Shown in pieces: positions 5,512 to 10,607 of a stretch of DNA of 12,995 nucleotides. The DNA is from Candidatus Moraniibacteriota bacterium (GTDB lineage Bacteria > Patescibacteriota > Minisyncoccia > CAIUEV01): positions 1 through 12,995 of the forward strand of contig VGKB01000023.1 of assembly GCA_016867255.1 (NCBI GenBank), in the 5' to 3' direction. The notes under the pieces are model-generated. The model was not told where the DNA came from and did not search any database. It was given only the letters and a program-made list of their open reading frames with translations. Within the stretch, counting starts at the first letter, position 1, and each line of letters starts with the position of its first letter. The translations under genes and the position numbers were made by a program.

Positions 5512-6519
5512 TTATAGTTGCTTGCCGGTAAAAATAGCTAAATCTACCAAGCGTTCGGAATAGCCCCATTCGTTATCATACCAGCTAAAAACTTTTGCCA
5601 TATCGTCGCCCAAGACCATCGTTAAGCTTAAATCAACAATTGATGAGCGGGGATCTTTCTTAAAGTCCGTGGAAACCAGTTCTTCTAAAGTAACTCCCAA
5701 AATTCCCTTCATAGGGCCTTGAGAAGCCGCGATAAAGGCATTATTGATTTTTTCCGCGCTGACTTTTTGGCGCAGCTTGGCGGTAAGGTCCGAAGCGGAC
5801 ACGACGGGAGAAGGAACGCGGACCGCCATACCGTGAAAACGCCCTTCTAGCTCAGGTAAAACTTTGGTGACGGCCACAGCCGCACCGGTGGAGGAGGGAA
5901 TAATATTAAGAGCGGCCGCCCGTGATTCCCGGCGCTCTTTGGCCGGGCCGTCCACTAAAACTTGGCTCGCGGTGTAGCTGTGAATGGTAGTCATAAGCGC
6001 CCTCTCCACGCCAAACTCATCGTTAAGCACTTTGATTACCGGTGCCAGGCAATTAGTGGTACAGGAAGCGTTGGAGATAATTTTATGTTTTTCCGGATTA
6101 AATTTTTTTTCGTTGCAGCCCATAAGCAATATTTCAATGTCGTCGGTTTTGGGCGGAGCGCTCAATATCACCAACTTGGCTCCGGCTTCAAGGTGTTTGC
6201 CCGCTTTTTCACTCTTGGTAAAAGCTCCGGTGCACTCCAGCACTATGTTAGCTCCCAGTTCCCGCCAAGGCAAGTTTTCCGGCGCGGGCTCCTGAAAGTA
6301 AGGAATGGTACTCTTGCCAACCTTAAAATTTTTCTCTCCGGCAGAGATTTCTTTGCCCCAGACCCCATACACCGAGTCGTATTTTAGTAGGTAGGCAATG
6401 TCGGGAGCGGGAGTCAGATCGTTGACCGCCACGATTTCTAAATCGGGACGTTCAAGGGCGATTTTTAGCGCCGCGCGTCCGATCCGACCAAGACCGTTGA
6501 TGGCAATTTTGATAGACAT
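5512..6519 (-). CDS. gap: Glyceraldehyde-3-phosphate dehydrogenase, type I
   Basis: 335 residues, the normal length. It converts glyceraldehyde 3-phosphate, phosphate and NAD+ into 1,3-bisphosphoglycerate in glycolysis. The Rossmann dinucleotide motif is INGLGRIGR (7-15). VNDL places an Asp (D34) at the end of strand beta2, suggesting NAD preference. The active-site segment SNASCTTNCLAP holds catalytic C153, and H180 in TTIHSYT is the base. The C-terminal WYDNEWGYS (313-321) is intact. The region after HSYT (ASQVLVDGPAKERRESR) departs from the usual NDQxxxDxxHxDLRRxR but keeps its pattern. ATG 6519 has no Shine-Dalgarno; a 12-bp A+T direct repeat occupies that place. It follows the ferredoxin gene by 40 bp, so the two are probably cotranscribed. 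Stop TAA. Confidence 0.97.
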   Translation of the reverse strand: MSIKIAINGLGRIGRAALKIALERPDLEIVAVNDLTPAPDIAYLLKYDSVYGVWGKEISAGEKNFKVGKSTIPYFQEPAPENLPWRELGANIVLECTGAFTKSEKAGKHLEAGAKLVILSAPPKTDDIEILLMGCNEKKFNPEKHKIISNASCTTNCLAPVIKVLNDEFGVERALMTTIHSYTASQVLVDGPAKERRESRAAALNIIPSSTGAAVAVTKVLPELEGRFHGMAVRVPSPVVSASDLTAKLRQKVSAEKINNAFIAASQGPMKGILGVTLEELVSTDFKKDPRSSIVDLSLTMVLGDDMAKVFSWYDNEWGYSERLVDLAIFTGKQL

Positions 6520-6524
6520 AGATT

Positions 6525-6550
6525 AATTTTTAATTTGAAATTTTTAATTT
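6525..6550 (-). repeat. 12-bp tandem direct repeat in the gap leader
   Basis: AATTTTTAATTT occurs at 6525-6536 and again at 6539-6550, separated by GA. On the gap transcript this is a pure A/U stretch (AAATTAAAAATT twice) exactly where a Shine-Dalgarno would lie. It may serve as an unstructured S1-type ribosome landing site; that role is inference. Confidence 0.6.
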
Positions 6551-6559
6551 TTTAATCAA

Positions 6560-6757
6560 TTAGTCCTCGATCGTTATTGCTCCTGCCGGACAAGCCCTGG
6601 CGGCTTCGCGGCAGATATCTTCACACTGGTCCCGGGTGCAGGCGTCCTGATCGGCCTCAGATTTGCCGTCTTCCAGACTGATTTTGAAGACCGTGGGCGC
6701 CAAGGAGGCGCAGGCGCCGCAGCCAATACACTTTGTTTTATCAACAAAGACTCTCAT
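6560..6757 (-). CDS. Single-cluster [4Fe-4S] ferredoxin
   Basis: 65 residues. KCIGCGAC gives C10-x2-C13-x2-C16, and C56 in ACPAGAI supplies the fourth ligand, the pattern of monocluster [4Fe-4S] ferredoxins. The middle is acidic (SLEDGKSEADQDA), typical of soluble electron carriers. Three further cysteines (C40, C45, C49) lie where a second cluster or a disulfide occurs in relatives; their spacing does not form a clean second CxxCxxCxxxCP motif, so one cluster is the safer call. It probably shuttles electrons in the cytoplasm; the partner is not visible. It is the first gene before gap (40-bp gap) and diverges from gpmI. No Shine-Dalgarno precedes ATG 6757. Confidence 0.93.
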   Translation of the reverse strand: MRVFVDKTKCIGCGACASLAPTVFKISLEDGKSEADQDACTRDQCEDICREAARACPAGAITIED

Positions 6758-6815
6758 TTCTTTTTAAATTTTAGGAATTATTAAAAATCAAAACTAGTGG
6801 TTTTTCAAATTTAAC

Positions 6816-6821
6816 ATTATA
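6816..6821 (-). promoter_or_regulatory. -10 box for the ferredoxin-gap pair
   Basis: A perfect TATAAT on the minus strand, about 58 bp before ATG 6757, in the divergent region with gpmI. No convincing -35 at 16-18 bp. Expected start site near 6809. Confidence 0.45.
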
Positions 6822-6843
6822 TTTTAGAAAGATAAAATCTGAT

Positions 6844-6851
6844 GTAAAATA
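6844..6851 (+). promoter_or_regulatory. -10 box for gpmI
   Basis: GTAAAATA, identical to the octamer before recG; hexamer TAAAAT at 6845-6850. The start site would fall near 6857, about 25 nt before ATG 6882. The -35 is weak. It lies back to back with the ferredoxin TATAAT. Confidence 0.4.
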
Positions 6852-6881
6852 AAAAAATAAACCATCTGAGCCGTAATCAAA

Positions 6882-8501
6882 ATGATTGTTCCTTCCTCTT
6901 TTGAAAGTTTGAAAAATGATAAAAGGACTTATCGGCCGGTAGTCTTGGCGGTGCTTGATGGCTGGGGAATTAACGCGGAAATTGAAGGAAACGCCATAGC
7001 CAATGCCAGAACGCCCAATTATGGCAGCTTGAAAGCTAATTACCCTTGTATTGCCCTGCAGGCTTCGGGAATCTCCGTGGGGCTGGCCTGGGGAGAGCCG
7101 GGCAACTCTGAGGTGGGACATCTCACTTTGGGATCGGGCATTATTTTATACCAAAATTTGCCCCGGATAAACCTTGCCATTCAAAACGGAACTTTTTACT
7201 CCAATCCGGCTTTGAATGAAGCTATGGACCAAACCAAAAAACGAAGCACTAACCTGCATCTTTTGGGGCTGGTTTCCAACGGCGGAGTGCACAGCCATAT
7301 TGACCACCTGTTTGCCTTAATGGAAATGGCGGCTTCAAAAGGATTAAAAAATATTTTCATCCACGCCATTACGGACGGGCGGGACACCTTGCCTAACGAA
7401 GGGATTACTCACATCAGAGCTCTGCAGGAAAAAATCATAAGCATTGGAGCGGGAAAAATTGCCTCCATTGCGGGGCGCAATTGGGCGATGGACCGCAATA
7501 ACAACTGGGATCGGGTAGAGAAGGCATATCGGGTTTTGACCGGAGAGGGCAAATTAAGAGCAGCAGATCCGATGCAGGTGATAGCCGCCGCCTATCAGAA
7601 CAAAGTCTCCGATGAGTTCATTGAGCCGACAGTAATTGTTGACGAGCACGACAGTCCGGTTGGGTCAATCAGGGAAGGGGATTCGGTAATATTTTTCAAT
7701 TTTCGGGAAGACCGGGCCAGGGAAATCACTAAAGCGCTCGTTCTGGAAAATTTCAACGGCTTCCCAAGAGGGGCTCATCCAAAAAATCTTGTTTTCGCGG
7801 CGATGGTGGAATATGAAGAAGGGTTGCCGGTCAAAGTGGCTTTTCCGCCGCAGAAAATAACTAATCCCTTAGCGAAAATACTCTCCCAAAAAGGAAAAAA
7901 CCAGCTGCACATCGCCGAAACTGAAAAGTATGCTCACGTCACTTATTTTTTCAATGGGGGGAGGGAAGAGCCCTTCCCGGGAGAGGATCGTATTTTAGTA
8001 CCGTCGCCGCAGGTAAATTCTTACGAAGAAACTCCGGAAATGAGCGCGGCAATTTTAACGGAAAAGTTGGTGCAAGCGGTTAAATCGGGAAAATACGATT
8101 TTATTCTGGTTAATTACGCTAACCCGGATATGTTGGGCCATACGGGAAATCTTCCGGTAACCATAAAGGCGGTTCAGGCGGTAGATTTTTGTTTGGGAAA
8201 GCTCATAAAGGCGGTATTGGATCAAAATGGAGCGCTTGTCATTACCGCCGACCACGGCAACGCCGAGAAGATGATTGACCCTAAAACCGGTGAAAAGGAG
8301 ACGGAACATTCCGACAATCCGGTACCCTGTTTTTTGGTAACTTCCGACAACAAAAAAGAACGCACTGAAACCCAGATTATGCGGCATCAGAGCATGGTGG
8401 ACGGGATGCTGGTGGACATTGCTCCGACGGTGCTGGAGCTCTTGGGCCTGCCGCTTTCGGAAGATATGGTCGGCAACAGCCTGCTTCCGGTGTTAAAATA
8501 A
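6882..8501 (+). CDS. gpmI: 2,3-bisphosphoglycerate-independent phosphoglycerate mutase
   Basis: 539 residues (relatives about 510; the first 17 residues here precede the usual start). It interconverts 3- and 2-phosphoglycerate in glycolysis through a phosphoserine and two manganese ions. The alkaline-phosphatase-type core shows D26 in LDGWGI, catalytic S76 in GNSEVGH, D416 and H420 in NPDMLGH, D457 and H458 in ADHGN, and H476 in EHSDNP. These match all the metal ligands and the nucleophile of the Bacillus enzyme with a steady offset. The phosphotransferase domain holds VSNGGVHSHIDH, ITDGRDT and AMDRNNNWDRVEKAY. No Shine-Dalgarno precedes ATG 6882; a TTG at codon 10 is a possible alternative. 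It works two steps after gap, which lies divergently next door. Stop TAA. Confidence 0.97.
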   Translation: MIVPSSFESLKNDKRTYRPVVLAVLDGWGINAEIEGNAIANARTPNYGSLKANYPCIALQASGISVGLAWGEPGNSEVGHLTLGSGIILYQNLPRINLAIQNGTFYSNPALNEAMDQTKKRSTNLHLLGLVSNGGVHSHIDHLFALMEMAASKGLKNIFIHAITDGRDTLPNEGITHIRALQEKIISIGAGKIASIAGRNWAMDRNNNWDRVEKAYRVLTGEGKLRAADPMQVIAAAYQNKVSDEFIEPTVIVDEHDSPVGSIREGDSVIFFNFREDRAREITKALVLENFNGFPRGAHPKNLVFAAMVEYEEGLPVKVAFPPQKITNPLAKILSQKGKNQLHIAETEKYAHVTYFFNGGREEPFPGEDRILVPSPQVNSYEETPEMSAAILTEKLVQAVKSGKYDFILVNYANPDMLGHTGNLPVTIKAVQAVDFCLGKLIKAVLDQNGALVITADHGNAEKMIDPKTGEKETEHSDNPVPCFLVTSDNKKERTETQIMRHQSMVDGMLVDIAPTVLELLGLPLSEDMVGNSLLPVLK

Positions 8502-8578
8502 GTTTGGAACTTACCTGCCAGGGGCACTCTTTATAGACGAGTTCGCCTCTAGCGAAAAATATAAAGCTAAAGCATAAA

Positions 8579-9520
8579 ATGAGTCACATAAATTTTGGTT
8601 TTCACGCCAGCGCCGGCGGCAATATTGAAAAATTGCCGCTTGAAGCAAAAAAACTGGGCGGGGAGTGCTTCCAGTTTTTCTCCCGCAATCCGTATGGCGG
8701 GAAAGTCCTGCCGCTTTCTCCGGAAAAAGTGGAAAAATTCAAGGATAATTGCCACCGGAGCGAAATTAATAATTACTATATCCACACTCCCTATTTTATC
8801 AATTTGGCTTCGCGGAATAATCGGATTTTTTACGGCGGAATCAAAGCCATAAGCGTTGATCTGGAAAGGGCGAAAGCCCTGGGGGCCAAGTTCGTGGTTA
8901 CCCACCTCGGCAGCGGAAAAGATTACAAAATGGAGAATAGCTTATTCTCTCAAGACAAGGGGGATATAAAATTTCCCAAGCAGTTTCAAGAACCCCTACT
9001 CCGCCTCTCCCGCGAAAGAAATTTCTCTCCCGCCGCTTTCACAAGAGTAATAGAGGGTTTGGAAGCTATTGTCGGAAAACAGAAAAAGGTGCCGCTTCTC
9101 CTTGAGATAGCGGCCGGCGCGGGAGCGGTATTGGGAGAAAAAATAGAGGAAATCGCCTATTACTTGAAGCAGGTTCCGGCTCTGGCTGGATTTTGCCTGG
9201 ATACCGCCCACGCTTTCGCTTCGGGCTACGATTTACGGGACGGCAAAGAATTAGACAGGGCGCTGCATCTTATAGAGAGATCCATAGGCAAGGATAAGTT
9301 AAAGTTAATTCACCTCAACGACTCTTCTGCGAAATGCGGCAGCCGGGTTGACCGGCACGCTCATTTGGGAGAAGGCCAAATCGGCCGGCATTCGTTTAAA
9401 AAGTTAGTTGGTTATTTATGGAAAAATAAATATAATCTTGATATGATATTAGAGACGCCAACCGAAGAAGGCCTTATTGGTGATTTGGAATTGTTAAAAA
9501 AATATAGATCTAACCTCTAA
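8579..9520 (+). CDS. nfo: Endonuclease IV (AP endonuclease, Nfo)
   Basis: 313 residues against about 285 in E. coli. It cuts DNA 5' of abasic sites in base excision repair using three zinc ions in a TIM barrel. All nine zinc ligands are present: H69 (IHTPY), H109 (VTHLGS), E176 (LLLEIAAG), D208 and H211 (CLDTAHAFASGYDL), H245 (LIHLND), D258 and H260 (SRVDRHAHLGEG), E292 (ILETP). The first two have E. coli numbering and the rest are shifted by about 30, so an insertion lies between H109 and E176 (about 113-150). ATG 8579 gives the expected N-terminus (INFGFHASAGG). No Shine-Dalgarno. A small hairpin, TTCGC/GCGAA, lies 23 bp upstream. It is followed after 3 bp by the next gene, so the two are translationally linked. 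Stop TAA. Confidence 0.96.
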   Translation: MSHINFGFHASAGGNIEKLPLEAKKLGGECFQFFSRNPYGGKVLPLSPEKVEKFKDNCHRSEINNYYIHTPYFINLASRNNRIFYGGIKAISVDLERAKALGAKFVVTHLGSGKDYKMENSLFSQDKGDIKFPKQFQEPLLRLSRERNFSPAAFTRVIEGLEAIVGKQKKVPLLLEIAAGAGAVLGEKIEEIAYYLKQVPALAGFCLDTAHAFASGYDLRDGKELDRALHLIERSIGKDKLKLIHLNDSSAKCGSRVDRHAHLGEGQIGRHSFKKLVGYLWKNKYNLDMILETPTEEGLIGDLELLKKYRSNL

Positions 9521-9523
9521 TCC

Positions 9524-10597
9524 GTGGAAGAAAAAATCAAACAAATTCGCGCAAAAACCATTGAGGTACTGAAAACCTATTTTACGGAAGACGCTCAAGT
9601 CATCTTGCAAGAAATAAAGGAGCTCAAGAAAAATCCGACCGTAAAGGACAACCAGCCGCTCTTGGAAGAGCTTGGGGTATACGAAGCTTTGACAGGATTT
9701 ATCGCCTTTGCTTCTTTAAAGGAAGAGGAACAGCTGGAACTATTCCGCATTTTTTTGGTTAAGGCCTTTAGAGTGGGTATTGACGTAAGAAACCGTTTTT
9801 CCATAAAAATGAATTTGACCGCGGATGTTCTTTGGCCGGAAACTGCCGAAGCTTTTCTTAAGAAAATTCTCCAAAACGAGGAAAAAATCGGTACCGAAAT
9901 GATAACCATTCAAGGAGAGAAAGAGCCGGTGGCTCCTACTCTCTCAAATTGGCTGAGGGATTACAACCGACGCTACGGCATGGACCGCCACGAAAAAATT
10001 GTTCCCCACCGCTATCTAAACGAGAGCGGAAACATTCAAAAACTAAACCGGGAAGAAAAAATACTTCTGCTTCAGCTGCTGGAATTTTACGAGGAACTAA
10101 AATTCCCTTCCCAAAAACAAATTGAGACGGCCTTAAAAAACGCCATTGACCAATATGTGGCGGAGGAAGGAGAACTGGCTCAAGAAATTTCTACTGACGA
10201 GACCGGAGGCGAGGCCGTGTTTTCTGGGTTTAAAAACGAAATAGAAAGAGATCTTCACGAAATTATTGACGAAGACATAAACTCACTCTTAAAACGTTTT
10301 CCCAAGCTTTCGGATCAGCCAATAACCCAAAAACCAATCAGACTTTTATTTAACGATCAGGTAGTTAACCCTACCGTCGGTAATTGGTTGGCAGATTACC
10401 GGGCTTACGCGGGCGCGGGCAGCCACGAAATCAGCGAACGCAGCGACTACCTTCTCCGCTCTCGCAATGTCCAGAATTTGAGCGACGCGGAGAGAAACCG
10501 ACTGGGGTTGATTCTACGTTCTTATGATGAAGGATTTATGCTTCCCTTTTCAGTAGCCGAGCAAAAAATCGCATTTGAAAAAATTGGTAATCAGTAA
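9524..10597 (+). CDS. Hypothetical protein with a duplicated PTxxNWLxDY module
   Basis: 357 residues from GTG 9524, only 3 bp after the nfo stop, so coupling to nfo is likely; no Shine-Dalgarno. The product is soluble, helical and acidic, with no signal peptide or membrane segment. Residues 138-196 and 283-343 are two copies of one module. Each opens PTxxNWLxDY, continues through a histidine-glutamate pair and an RYL/DYL, then N-x-Q-x-L, and closes with a leucine-rich helix ending in a Y-x-E segment and a PS/PFS. Before each copy is a short beta strand (MITIQGEKEPVA; PIRLLFNDQVVN). The N-terminal 120 residues are helical, with no match I know. No catalytic motif is visible. It may be a helical scaffold or adaptor. 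Its position between nfo and a secreted protein does not settle a role. Confidence 0.85.
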   Translation: MEEKIKQIRAKTIEVLKTYFTEDAQVILQEIKELKKNPTVKDNQPLLEELGVYEALTGFIAFASLKEEEQLELFRIFLVKAFRVGIDVRNRFSIKMNLTADVLWPETAEAFLKKILQNEEKIGTEMITIQGEKEPVAPTLSNWLRDYNRRYGMDRHEKIVPHRYLNESGNIQKLNREEKILLLQLLEFYEELKFPSQKQIETALKNAIDQYVAEEGELAQEISTDETGGEAVFSGFKNEIERDLHEIIDEDINSLLKRFPKLSDQPITQKPIRLLFNDQVVNPTVGNWLADYRAYAGAGSHEISERSDYLLRSRNVQNLSDAERNRLGLILRSYDEGFMLPFSVAEQKIAFEKIGNQ

Positions 10598-10607
10598 TTG
10601 ATAAGTA

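Noticed and set aside
5962..6387. A 141-codon plus-strand frame inside gap.
   Set aside because: Antisense to the conserved gap coding sequence, including the active-site Cys segment; no recognisable domain or start signal.
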